Source of the DNA: Lacunisphaera sp.
Lineage (GTDB): Bacteria > Verrucomicrobiota > Verrucomicrobiia > Opitutales > Opitutaceae
DNA length: 64,000 bases
Direction: 5' to 3'
Assembly (NCBI GenBank): GCA_029945445.1
Contig: JAQSCO010000057.1
Location: 232,985 to 296,984, forward strand
In this document: positions 1-7,593 of the stretch, piece after piece
Numbering within the stretch: the stretch's first letter is position 1
Layout of the letters: each line of letters opens with the position of its first letter
The notes under the pieces: model-generated
Told to the model about the DNA's origin: nothing
Databases searched by the model: none
Seen by the model: the letters and a program-made list of their open reading frames with translations, nothing else
Translations under genes and position numbers: made by a program

Positions 1-837
1 ATCCACCCGGGTGAAAAGCGTCCTGAGGTCAGGCCGCTCCACCCAACGATCAATATCGTCCTAAGCCACACCGGCATCGCCGCCGACAAGCAGCTGCTCG
101 CGCTGGTGCCGGACGGCACGCTCTTTGCCGGAGCGCACGACCATGTGCGCTTCGTGCAGCCGTCCGGCCGCACGGTGTATTTCCATTCGGGCTCCTGGGG
201 CGAATACCTCTCGCTGGCCTGGCTCTGCCGCGATGCCGCCGGCGCGCCGCGCTGGGTGGTTGAGCAAATCCACCTCGCGACCGATGGCCCGGCTGAGGCC
301 GCGCTGGCCGCGCTCATTCGGGAGACCAAAGCCAAATACCTGACACCCGAGGACACCGCCGTGGTCGGCCGGGTCGCGGTGGCGATGTCCACCGCCGAAG
401 CGGCGAAGTTTGCGGCCGGTGCGCTGGCGGACGCCGCCAAGGTTGACGCCGCCTTCATCGGCAACACCACCTTCGGTGCCGGCCTGCCGGCGGGCGGCGT
501 CACCCGCACGGAATTTGATTCCTGTGTGCGCTTCGACGGGACCCTTTGCACGGCGGAGGTTGGCGGCGCGAGGTTGCAGCAACTGTTGGCTGCAGCCAAC
601 CAAGGGCCAGACACGCCGTTCGAGCAGCGGCATGGCGAGTTCTGCTTCGCCGCCGGCCCGGGGGTCATCGACCCTGCAAAAACCTACCGAATTGCCACGA
701 CGGACTGGGGCGCAAAGAACAGCGTACGCTACTTCGGCGAGCCGGTCATCGTCTGGTCGGAGCAGCCGGCACTGAAGCTGAAGGCGGCGGTGCTGGCCAA
801 GCTGGCGGGCACCAACGCCGCGCCGGCGGGTCGTTGA
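1..837 (+). CDS. 5'-nucleotidase / metallophosphatase, C-terminal part (5' end outside window)
   Basis: The reading frame is open from base 1 to a TGA at 835-837, so the 5' end is cut by the window edge. The first residues contain the end of a calcineurin-like phosphoesterase domain: LSHTGIAADKQLL, then AGAHDHV, the second being a typical GxHDH metal-binding signature. The remainder (about residues 100-265) matches the 5'-nucleotidase C-terminal substrate domain, with a GAGLPAGGVTRTEFD stretch and a GVIDPAKTYRIATTD stretch. Members hydrolyse nucleotides or other phosphate esters, usually outside the cytoplasm. Odd point: bases 16-44, in frame just before the LSHTG motif, are a 29-bp repeat that recurs between genes at 15062-15090 with one mismatch. 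The encoded peptide EKRPEVRPLHP looks foreign to the fold. Substrate is unknown. It lies 4 bases before the transglycosylase gene. Confidence 0.75.
   Translation: MHPGEKRPEVRPLHPTINIVLSHTGIAADKQLLALVPDGTLFAGAHDHVRFVQPSGRTVYFHSGSWGEYLSLAWLCRDAAGAPRWVVEQIHLATDGPAEAALAALIRETKAKYLTPEDTAVVGRVAVAMSTAEAAKFAAGALADAAKVDAAFIGNTTFGAGLPAGGVTRTEFDSCVRFDGTLCTAEVGGARLQQLLAAANQGPDTPFEQRHGEFCFAAGPGVIDPAKTYRIATTDWGAKNSVRYFGEPVIVWSEQPALKLKAAVLAKLAGTNAAPAGR
16..44 (-). repeat. 29-bp interspersed repeat, copy 1, inside a coding frame
   Basis: This is identical, except for one base, to the reverse complement of 15062-15090. Here it lies in frame within the 5'-nucleotidase gene, while the other copy is between genes. 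The core GAGGTCAGGCCGCTCCACC is shared. Confidence 0.75.
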
Positions 838-841
838 TGGG

Positions 842-1798
842 ATGAAACATCGCGTTTGGGGGCTGCTGCTGGTTGGCGGGGTGGTGCTGTCGGCCCAGAC
901 GTCCGCCCCGCCGCCCAAGCCCGCGTCCGAGCCGGAACTGGAAATCGACCTGCACGAGACGGCGAAACAGCTGTTCGACGCCTACGCGCCCGCGGAAATC
1001 AAGGCGCAGTATGATTTCCCCTCGCGCCAGCAGTGGGACGAATTTGCCGCGCGGCTGCAGCACGCGCTGGAAACCGAGGACCTCGGCGCGCTCGCGGCCT
1101 ACGAGCCGGAGGCCCGTGCCGCGCTCGCCGCCCTGCGGTTGTTTCCGGATTACGCCGACCAAGCCGAGTGGCTCGCGGAGCGGCTGGATTACATCGAAGC
1201 CGCGAAGGAAGCCGTGCGCCTGCCGCCACCGGTGGTGCTTCCGCCGAAGCCCGGCGCCAAGCCCGCGCCCCCGCCTTATTACGACCTCTGGCTGCGCCGC
1301 CTGCAGTCGCGGCCGGTTCCGGCGCTCGCCGCCGGGCTTTTCCCGGTGGTGAGCCGGGCGTTTGCGGCCGAGGGTGTGCCCCCGCAACTCGCCTGGATCG
1401 CGGAGGTGGAGTCCACCTTCAACCCCGGGGCGCGCAGTCCGGTCGGGGCGAAGGGACTTTTTCAATTGATGCCCGCGACGGCGAAGGGACTCGGCCTGAG
1501 CACGTTCCTGCCCGACGACCGCACCGACCCGGAAAAATCCGCCCGGGCCGCGGCCCGCTACCTCCATGAGCTGCATGACCAGTTCGGCGACTGGCCGCTG
1601 GCGCTGGCGGCCTACAACGCCGGGCCGGGCCGCATCCGCCGGCTGCTCACCGGGCGCAAGGCCACGACCTTCGCCGAGATCTCCCCCGCCCTTTCCGCCG
1701 AGACCCGCATGTATGTGCCGAAGGTGCTGGCCGCCGTGCGGGTCCGCACCGGGCTGGCGCCGGACCAGCTGCCCGCGCCGACCGTCCGGCGCACCTGA
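842..1798 (+). CDS. Lytic transglycosylase, SLT domain
   Basis: A 318-residue exported murein hydrolase. Residues 1-18 form a signal peptide ending near SAQ, followed by a Pro-rich linker and a helical region. The SLT (goose-lysozyme-like) domain covers about residues 160-300. The catalytic glutamate is E190 in AEVESTFNP, followed by GLFQLMPATA (205-214) and the conserved AYNAGPGR (257-264), which are the three hallmark motifs of the MltD/Slt group. Such enzymes cut the MurNAc-GlcNAc bond of peptidoglycan with formation of the 1,6-anhydro product. No LysM repeats are visible, unlike MltD proper. It starts 4 bases after the nucleotidase stop and may be co-transcribed with it. Confidence 0.9.
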   Translation: MKHRVWGLLLVGGVVLSAQTSAPPPKPASEPELEIDLHETAKQLFDAYAPAEIKAQYDFPSRQQWDEFAARLQHALETEDLGALAAYEPEARAALAALRLFPDYADQAEWLAERLDYIEAAKEAVRLPPPVVLPPKPGAKPAPPPYYDLWLRRLQSRPVPALAAGLFPVVSRAFAAEGVPPQLAWIAEVESTFNPGARSPVGAKGLFQLMPATAKGLGLSTFLPDDRTDPEKSARAAARYLHELHDQFGDWPLALAAYNAGPGRIRRLLTGRKATTFAEISPALSAETRMYVPKVLAAVRVRTGLAPDQLPAPTVRRT

Positions 1799-1843
1799 AC
1801 AAGAATCGCTCGCCAGAACGCGGCGACTCGTTTTGCTTCCGGC

Positions 1844-3211
1844 ATGGGATTCTTCGACCGCCTCAGCCCGAAAAAACCGGACCAAACGCCTGCCGCCATC
1901 CCGGCCGAGTCTGCGCCCGCGCCAGAGAAAACCGCCGCCGCGGGTGGCGTCCTGCCCAAGCTGACCGAGGCCCGCGCCAAGCTGAAGGCGAAGGATCTGC
2001 CCGCCGCCCTCGTCCTCTATGAGGAAGTGCTCGCTGGCGCCGCCGACCGCTCCGATGTGATGGTCACCATCTCCGCCGACCTTGGCACCAACGGCCATGT
2101 GCGCGAGATCATCGAGCTGCTCGCCCCGCGCTACGACGTCGAGAAGCACGGCGCCGCCGCAGGCATCAACCTGCTCCAGGCTTATCTCGCCACGCGCAAC
2201 CCCGAAGCCGCCCAGCACTTGCTCGACCTGCTCTTTTCACTGCAGCAGCCTGCGCTCGAGTCGCGGCTGGTCGGTTTTTCCAAGGCCATCGCCGAGATCT
2301 ACGTCACCGAGGTCGAGTCGGAGCACCTCGCGCCGATGCCCGAGGAGGAAAAAAAGATCAGCCTCGTCAGCATCAGCAAGCCCATCTGGTTCTACGGCCT
2401 CGAGGCCGGTGCGCCGCACCTGCTCCCGCGCAAGGAGGGCCGCGTGCGCCGCCTCGCGTTCGCCCACCTCGCCCTGCCCGGCCTCGCCGATGGCGCCGCG
2501 CGCGCCGCGCGGCCGGAGGACGATCTCGGGCGCCTGACCCGCGGCTTTCCCTTGTGGCTCGCGGAGACCTTCGCCAGCAGCAACGGCTACGAGTCGATGG
2601 CCGCGGTCGGCGTCATGGGCACCGACCATTACGCGCATTTCCCGACCGAGTGGACGTCGGAAAACATCCGCCAGCTCAACGAGAGCGTCGCGGGCGGGCT
2701 CGACTACGTCGTCACCGGGGCGGTGCGCAACCGCAACGACGACTTCGAGCTCAGCGTCCGCATCTGGGAGGTAAAGAAATTCCGCGAGCTGAAGGCGTTC
2801 ACGGCCAAGTGGACACCCTCCACGGTCAATGAGGAGCTCGCGAAGTTCCACGAGCTGCTCCGCACCTACCTCGAGTGGTCGGCGCTGCCGGTGGGCTACG
2901 GGCTCGCCTACACGCCGCCCGCCGCCCCTGCCGCCTATGTGCAGGGGCTCGGCTCGCTCCTCACCGATTTCCTCGCCGAAAAAGGCGTGCTGCCCGCCGC
3001 GCAAGCGCCCGGCGCGGCGGTCCTGCTCGCGGCGGCACAGGCCAACCCCGACGACGCGCGCGCGCAACTGGCACTGGTGGCGGCCGTGTTCCGGGGCAAG
3101 GCGCGCGGCGTGATGCCCGAGCCGGCCGTCCTGGACTATGCGAAAGCCTGGCTGGCCTCGGACAAGGCACAGGCGGCGGATGCCGCGGCGCTGATCATGA
3201 AACTGGCCTGA
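1844..3211 (+). CDS. Unrecognised protein with TolB-like and helical-repeat regions
   Basis: A 455-residue protein that I cannot assign to a named family. There is no clear signal peptide; the first residues, MGFFDRLSPKK, suggest a cytoplasmic or membrane-edge protein. About residues 20-60 are Ala/Pro-rich. Residues 40-120 look like TPR-type helical hairpins (ARAKLKAKDLPAALVLYEE). A stretch around residues 285-315 (LDYVVTGAVRNRNDDFE, then LSVRIWEVKKFRE) resembles the TolB/FlgO-like fold in which a protein reports 'the system is X, output Y'. The C-terminal 100 residues are again Ala-rich helices. It stands alone, 45 bases after the transglycosylase, and is followed by a hairpin repeat. The codon pattern matches its neighbours, so it is a genuine gene of unknown role. 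Confidence 0.8.
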   Translation: MGFFDRLSPKKPDQTPAAIPAESAPAPEKTAAAGGVLPKLTEARAKLKAKDLPAALVLYEEVLAGAADRSDVMVTISADLGTNGHVREIIELLAPRYDVEKHGAAAGINLLQAYLATRNPEAAQHLLDLLFSLQQPALESRLVGFSKAIAEIYVTEVESEHLAPMPEEEKKISLVSISKPIWFYGLEAGAPHLLPRKEGRVRRLAFAHLALPGLADGAARAARPEDDLGRLTRGFPLWLAETFASSNGYESMAAVGVMGTDHYAHFPTEWTSENIRQLNESVAGGLDYVVTGAVRNRNDDFELSVRIWEVKKFRELKAFTAKWTPSTVNEELAKFHELLRTYLEWSALPVGYGLAYTPPAAPAAYVQGLGSLLTDFLAEKGVLPAAQAPGAAVLLAAAQANPDDARAQLALVAAVFRGKARGVMPEPAVLDYAKAWLASDKAQAADAAALIMKLA

Positions 3212-3215
3212 GGAA

Positions 3216-3260
3216 GGTGGTCGCCGATGTCCCCATCGGCGACAGGCGCGCCGGCGTCGG
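3216..3260. repeat. Hairpin repeat family A, copy 1
   Basis: It contains a perfect 10-bp stem (3220-3229 with 3234-3243, arm GTCGCCGATG, loop TCCC), then GGCGCGCCGGCGTCGG. In reverse complement, the order of blocks CCGACGCC, TCGCCGA, GGGACATCGGCGACC is the same as at 14768-14827, and a related version lies at 27054-27107. Confidence 0.7.
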
Positions 3261-3282
3261 GGTGGAACCCGCCGCCCACCCC

Positions 3283-3311
3283 AAAAAAGAGCCCGGGGAT
3301 TAGCCGGGCTC
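3283..3311 (-). terminator. Rho-independent terminator of the OmpH-like gene
   Basis: On the minus strand an 8-bp stem (arms GAGCCCGG and CCGGGCTC, 7-base loop) is followed directly by six T residues, 29 bases after the ompH-like stop codon. This is a canonical intrinsic terminator. Confidence 0.85.
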
Positions 3312-3339
3312 GGAGGTGACCAAAATACAGGCGGCCCGC

Positions 3340-3912
3340 TCAGGGGTGCCGCGCGTTGAAATAAGAGATGAACTCGCCGGTCAGGTCGAGCTCTGGTTTG
3401 GCGTCAAGGATGGCCTCGCCGAGCTTGGCTATGTCGAAAATCATGGCGAGGTCGCGTTCCTTGCCGAAGTTGCGCAGCTCCTTGCCGATGTCGGCTCCGA
3501 TGGGCCCCTGCACTTCCTGGGCGCGCTTGCCATAGGCCTCCTGAAAGGCTTGGCCCTTGGCCTGCAGTTCCTGCTGCATCTGCTGGCCGGTGGCCTGCTT
3601 GTCGGCGATGGCCTTGGCGTTGGCGACCGGATCGGCGCCGAGCTTCTGCAGCTCGCCCACGAGGGTGCGGAGTTTCTCCTGAAGCAGGGACAGCTCGCTT
3701 TTGGTGTTGCTGAACTCCAGGTCGAGGCCCTGCGCGGCCTTAACGAGCTGCTTGATGCCGGTGGCCGGGTCGAGGAAGGCGCCGGAATTGATGTAGGCCA
3801 GGCGGGCGGGCTCCACGATCTTGAGCACGGGCGTTTTGGCGGGCTGGGCGGCCAAAGGAGCGACGAGCGCGGCAGCCAGCAGGGCAAGACAGAGGGGACG
3901 AAGTGATTTCAT
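3340..3912 (-). CDS. OmpH/Skp-family periplasmic chaperone
   Basis: A 190-residue exported protein. Residues 1-22 form a Sec signal peptide ending AAQ. The mature part has a short beta segment (PVLKIVEPARLAYIN) and then a long charged, Gln/Lys/Glu-rich coiled coil at about residues 55-150 (EKLRTLVGELQKLG, QQMQQELQAKGQAFQE), followed by a closing helix. This is the architecture of Skp/OmpH, a trimeric chaperone that holds unfolded outer-membrane proteins in the periplasm. It is usually next to bamA, which is not in this window, so this may be a paralogue or a dispersed copy. It ends with a strong terminator. Confidence 0.8.
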   Translation of the reverse strand: MKSLRPLCLALLAAALVAPLAAQPAKTPVLKIVEPARLAYINSGAFLDPATGIKQLVKAAQGLDLEFSNTKSELSLLQEKLRTLVGELQKLGADPVANAKAIADKQATGQQMQQELQAKGQAFQEAYGKRAQEVQGPIGADIGKELRNFGKERDLAMIFDIAKLGEAILDAKPELDLTGEFISYFNARHP

Positions 3913-3944
3913 GGACGTCCAGACGTAGAGCTCCCGGGGGCTTT

Positions 3945-3971
3945 GGCAAAGGCAAAAATAACCCCTTTGCC
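3945..3971. repeat. Hairpin between rlmN and the ompH-like gene
   Basis: 8-bp arms GGCAAAGG and CCTTTGCC enclose an AT-rich loop. It lies 17 bases past the rlmN stop, and could end rlmN transcription, although the T tract is in the loop rather than after the stem. Confidence 0.4.
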
Positions 3972-3987
3972 GGGGCGCCGGCCGGGC

Positions 3988-5079
3988 TCAGGCCCGGGTG
4001 ACCGCCAGCTGACCGCAGCCGGCGGCGATGTCGATTCCCCGCCGCTGGCGCACCGTGCAGGGCAGGCCGTATTCCGCGAGGATGTGCTGGAAGCGCCGCG
4101 CCGCCTCCCGGCCGGTCGGTTCGCCACCGTAGCCGGCCGTCGGGTTCAAGGGAATGAGGTTCACCTGCGCCTCCTGGCCGTGCAGCAACCGGCCGACGGC
4201 ATGGGCGTTTTCCGCGGCGTCGTTTTTGCCCTCGATCAGGGTCCACTCGTAGAAAATCCGGCGCTGCTGCTTTTCTATATAGTAGCGGCACGCGTCCATC
4301 AGGTCGGCGAGCGGCCATTTCCTGGCGACGGGCACGAGCGCGGCGCGCTCTTCCTGGGTCGCCCCGTGCAAGGAGACGGCGAGATGGATCGGGCGAGCCT
4401 CATCGGCCAGGCGGATGATGCCCGGAATGACGCCGACGGTGCTGAGCGTGATTTTCTTCGTGCCGAGGGAGAGTCCCGCGGAATCGCACACGATGTCCAC
4501 GGCCTTCATGACGGCGTCGTAATTGTGCAGCGGCTCGCCCATGCCCATGAGCACGAGGTTGCGCAGGCGTTCACCGCCGTTCTCCGCCCGCAGCGCCCGG
4601 TCCACGTGCACGGCCTGCGCGACGATCTCGCCGGGCGTCAGATGGCGCGCGAACCCCATCTGGCCCGTCGCGCAAAAGACGCAGCCCATGGCACAGCCGG
4701 CCTGGCTGCTGATGCACGCCGTCACGCGACCGGTGTAGCGCATCAGGACGGTCTCGATGCGCCGGTCGTCGGTGAGCGACAGCAGGAATTTGCGCGTGAA
4801 ACCGTCGGAGCTGTGCGTGTCCAGCGCCACCGGCAGCAGGGCGAGGGCAAGCTCGGCCTCGGCCCGGGCGCGGAATTTCGCGGGCAGCTCCGGCATCCGC
4901 GCCCAATCGCCGACCCCGTCGACATAGGCATACCGCCACAGCCGCGCCGCGTGCACGGAACTGAAGCCCCAGCGGACGGCGAGCACGCGCAGCTCCTCGC
5001 GGGTGAGGTCGTGGAGGTTGACGGCGGCGGGTTTCAAGAAAGGAGAGCTAGGTAATCGCGAGGATTTGCCACAAGCCAC
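3988..5079 (-). CDS. rlmN: 23S rRNA (adenine2503-C2)-methyltransferase RlmN
   Basis: A 363-residue radical-SAM dual-specificity methyltransferase that methylates A2503 of 23S rRNA and A37 of some tRNAs. The [4Fe-4S] cluster motif CAMGCVFC supplies C129, C133 and C136. The methyl-carrying and resolving cysteines are present: C122 in ACISSQAG and C355 in AAGCGQL. The GMGEPLHNYD and SLHGATQEER stretches, typical of the family, follow. Length is normal. The start taken is a GTG at 5079, since no upstream in-frame option aligns better; a TTG about 15 codons downstream is also possible. It is divergent from the epimerase gene that follows, with about 20 bases between starts. Confidence 0.95.
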   Translation of the reverse strand: MACGKSSRLPSSPFLKPAAVNLHDLTREELRVLAVRWGFSSVHAARLWRYAYVDGVGDWARMPELPAKFRARAEAELALALLPVALDTHSSDGFTRKFLLSLTDDRRIETVLMRYTGRVTACISSQAGCAMGCVFCATGQMGFARHLTPGEIVAQAVHVDRALRAENGGERLRNLVLMGMGEPLHNYDAVMKAVDIVCDSAGLSLGTKKITLSTVGVIPGIIRLADEARPIHLAVSLHGATQEERAALVPVARKWPLADLMDACRYYIEKQQRRIFYEWTLIEGKNDAAENAHAVGRLLHGQEAQVNLIPLNPTAGYGGEPTGREAARRFQHILAEYGLPCTVRQRRGIDIAAGCGQLAVTRA

Positions 5080-5101
5080 TTTTTAACCCACCGTGCGACG
5101 C

Positions 5102-6019
5102 ATGGCAAAAGCCGTTCTTGCGGGGGGTCGGGGTTTTCTCGGGCAGGCACTGGCCCGCGCACTGACCGCGGCCGGCTGGGAGGTTGTGGTGCTCAGCCGC
5201 GACGCGCGCACCGACGCCCCGTTCCGCGAGGTGCAGTGGAACGGCGAGACCGGCGGGGCCTGGGCCGCGGAACTCGAGGGTGCGGCCACGCTGGTGAACC
5301 TTGCCGGCCGCAGCATCAACTGCGTGCACACGCTGGAAAACAGCCGCGCGATCGTGGATTCGCGGCTCGGCGCCGTGCGCGCGCTCGCCAAGGGCTGGGC
5401 CCGCGCCAAGCACCCCCCGGCGGCCTGGGTGCAGGCCAGCGCCACGGGTTTCTATGGCAACGCCGGCGACCGCTTCTGCGAGGAAACGTTGCCGCCCGGC
5501 CCGGGCTTTCTCGCCGAGGTCTGCCGGCTGTGGGAGGAGGCCTTTGCGGCGGTTGATCTGCCGGAAACGCGCCGCGTGGTGCTGCGGCTCGGGCCGGTGC
5601 TCGACCGCCAGACCGGCCCGTTTCCTGCGCTGCTCGGGCTGACGCGCAAGTTTCTCGGCGGCGCGGCCGGCACCGGCCGCCAGTATATGAGCTGGGTGCA
5701 CCGCGACGATGCGGTGGCGATGCTGGCGGCCGCGGTCATGCAGCCGGAGCTGTCCGGCACCTACAACGCCTGCGCGCCCGGCGCGGTGACGAATGCGGAA
5801 TTCATGCGCGAGCTGCGCGCCGCGGTGGGCCGGCCGTGGTGCCCGGCCGCGCCGGAGTTCGCGGTGCGGATCTTTGCGGATAAATTTTTCCACACCGACG
5901 CCAACCTCGCACTGCACGGGCAGCGCTGCGCGCCGCAGAAATTTCTCGCGACCGGCTTCAAGTTCAAGCACCCGGCCATCGGCGGCGCGATCCGCGACCT
6001 GACGTTCAAGGAATTCTAA
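5102..6019 (+). CDS. TIGR01777-family NAD(P)-binding epimerase-like protein
   Basis: A 305-residue atypical extended SDR (SDR39U1/YfcH-like). The Rossmann motif GGRGFLGQALA is at the N-terminus, and LVNLAGRSINC, the family-typical segment, is at about residue 60. ASATGFYGNAGDRFCEE and YMSWVHRDDAV (the conserved W-V/I-H-x-D-D block) follow. The C-terminal FKFKHPAIGGAIRDL is the usual DUF1731 tail. Substrate is not known for the family. I prefer the ATG at 5102 over the GTG at 5093 because it places the Rossmann glycines at the usual distance. Confidence 0.85.
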   Translation: MAKAVLAGGRGFLGQALARALTAAGWEVVVLSRDARTDAPFREVQWNGETGGAWAAELEGAATLVNLAGRSINCVHTLENSRAIVDSRLGAVRALAKGWARAKHPPAAWVQASATGFYGNAGDRFCEETLPPGPGFLAEVCRLWEEAFAAVDLPETRRVVLRLGPVLDRQTGPFPALLGLTRKFLGGAAGTGRQYMSWVHRDDAVAMLAAAVMQPELSGTYNACAPGAVTNAEFMRELRAAVGRPWCPAAPEFAVRIFADKFFHTDANLALHGQRCAPQKFLATGFKFKHPAIGGAIRDLTFKEF

Positions 6020-6060
6020 CGCACGTTGCCTTTTCGCGCGCCGGCCCCCACCCTGCCGGC

Positions 6061-6645
6061 ATGACTGAATGGGCGACCAGGTTTCTGCAGGCGTTTATCC
6101 CGCTGTTCGTGGCGATCGACCCGATCGGGCTGGCGGCCATCTTCCTCGGCCTCGGGCAGAGCATTGCGCCCGAACGCCGCCAGCAGATCGCCAAACAGGC
6201 GACGTGGACCGGCGGACTCGTGGCCTTGGGCTTCCTGTTGCTCGGGCAAAGCGTCTTCACCGCCGTCGGCATCTCGGTGAGCGACTTCCAGATCGCGGGC
6301 GGACTCATCCTTTTCATCCTCGCCGCGAAGGACCTGATCCAGTCGGCGGCCGAGCCGGAGAAACTGCCGGAGGATTTCGGCGTCGTGCCGCTCGGCATGC
6401 CGCTCATCGCCGGGCCGGCGTCGATCACCACCTTGCTGGTGCTGGCTCAGGCCCACGCCATCGGGCTGGTGGTCATCCTGGTCGCGCTGGCCGCCAACCT
6501 CGGCATCGTGGTGCTGGCGCTGCGCTACAGCGACTGGCTCGGGCGGAAAATCGGCCCGACCGGCCTGCGCGCCATCTCCAAGATCATCGCCATGCTGCTC
6601 GCGGCCATCGCGGTAAGCATGATCCGGCAGGGACTGAAAAACTAA
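6061..6645 (+). CDS. MarC-family (UPF0056) integral membrane protein
   Basis: A 194-residue, mostly hydrophobic protein with about six transmembrane segments. FIPLFVAIDPIGLAAIFLGL near the N-terminus and GMPLIAGPASITTLLVL in the middle are the two conserved MarC motifs. The family was once linked to multiple antibiotic resistance but its transport role is unproven. Its stop is separated by one base from the start of the next gene, so the two are probably one transcript. Confidence 0.9.
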   Translation: MTEWATRFLQAFIPLFVAIDPIGLAAIFLGLGQSIAPERRQQIAKQATWTGGLVALGFLLLGQSVFTAVGISVSDFQIAGGLILFILAAKDLIQSAAEPEKLPEDFGVVPLGMPLIAGPASITTLLVLAQAHAIGLVVILVALAANLGIVVLALRYSDWLGRKIGPTGLRAISKIIAMLLAAIAVSMIRQGLKN

Positions 6646-6646
6646 A

Positions 6647-7558
6647 ATGAAGCACGCCTGCCTGCTCCTCCTGCTATTGCCGGCTTTGGGCCGGGCCCAG
6701 CCGCCGCCGCTGCAGTTGGCCGTGGACGCCGCGGTGAAGGAAACCTGCGCCGAGTGCACGACGCCCGCGCTCAAGCCGGACCAGCTTGGCGTAACCGTGG
6801 TCGACCTGCGCGGCCCAACCCCGGTGCGCGCCAGTTACCGCGGCGGGGAAAAGTTTTATCCGGCGAGTGTGATCAAGCTCTTCTTCCTCGCCTACGCCCA
6901 CCGCCTGATGGAGGACGGCAAGCTTGCCGACACGCCGGAGCTGCGGCGCGGGATGCGCGACATGATCGTCGATTCCTACAACGAGGCGACCAGTTACGTG
7001 GTCGACGCGGTCACCGGCACCACCAGCGGCCCCGAGCTGCCCGCGGCCGAGCTCGCCGTGTGGCACGAGAAGCGCGGGGTCGTCACGCGCTATTTCCAAG
7101 GGCTCGGCTACCCGGACGTGAACGCCCAGCGCAAACCCTGGGGGGAGGGGCCGTATGGCCGCGAGAAACAGGACCTGACGGCGAATCCGCCGGCGCGGAA
7201 TTTCCTGACGACAAACGATACCGCCCGCCTGCTCGAGGAAATCGCCACCGGCCACTGCGTCACGCCCGCCCGTTCGGCGCAGATGCTGGAACTGATGGCG
7301 CGCGATCCGTTCACCCCGACCAAGGATCCCGACGATCAGGCCACGGGTTTCACCGGGCCGGCGCTTTCACCCGGGATGAAACTGTGGTCCAAGGCCGGCT
7401 GGGTCAGCTGGGCCCGGCACGACGCGGCGCTCATCGAGCTGCCCGGCGGCGGCCGCGTCATTATCGTGGTGTTCACCGATGGCCGGGAACACGCCAACAA
7501 TCGTGTCATCATCCCGGCCGTGGTCCGGCGCATCCTCGCCTGCCTGCCGCAGCGCTAG
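6647..7558 (+). CDS. Exported class-A beta-lactamase-like serine hydrolase
   Basis: 303 residues with a signal peptide (1-17, ending GRAQ). The active-site SxxK tetrad is SVIK at 74-77, and the SxN-like motif is S110-Y-N112 in DSYNEAT. The KTG box is replaced by KAG in SKAGWV near residue 250. This layout belongs to the beta-lactamase/D-Ala-D-Ala transpeptidase fold. The altered third motif and a 40-residue insertion before it argue against a typical resistance beta-lactamase. A murein-related or esterase role is equally possible. It starts 1 base after marC. Confidence 0.75.
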   Translation: MKHACLLLLLLPALGRAQPPPLQLAVDAAVKETCAECTTPALKPDQLGVTVVDLRGPTPVRASYRGGEKFYPASVIKLFFLAYAHRLMEDGKLADTPELRRGMRDMIVDSYNEATSYVVDAVTGTTSGPELPAAELAVWHEKRGVVTRYFQGLGYPDVNAQRKPWGEGPYGREKQDLTANPPARNFLTTNDTARLLEEIATGHCVTPARSAQMLELMARDPFTPTKDPDDQATGFTGPALSPGMKLWSKAGWVSWARHDAALIELPGGGRVIIVVFTDGREHANNRVIIPAVVRRILACLPQR

Positions 7559-7561
7559 ATT

Positions 7562-7584
7562 CTTGCGGGCTCCCCGCCCACAAG
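7562..7584. terminator. Weak hairpin between convergent genes
   Basis: Arms CTTGCGGGC and GCCCACAAG pair with one mismatch around a 5-base loop, between the ends of the serine hydrolase and M20 peptidase genes. There is no strong T tract, so termination is only suggested. Confidence 0.3.
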
Positions 7585-7593
7585 CGCGGAATC

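Noticed and set aside
6647-7558. Antibiotic-resistance beta-lactamase
   Set aside because: The third active-site box is KAG rather than KTG, and the context is not a resistance cluster; only the fold family is claimed.
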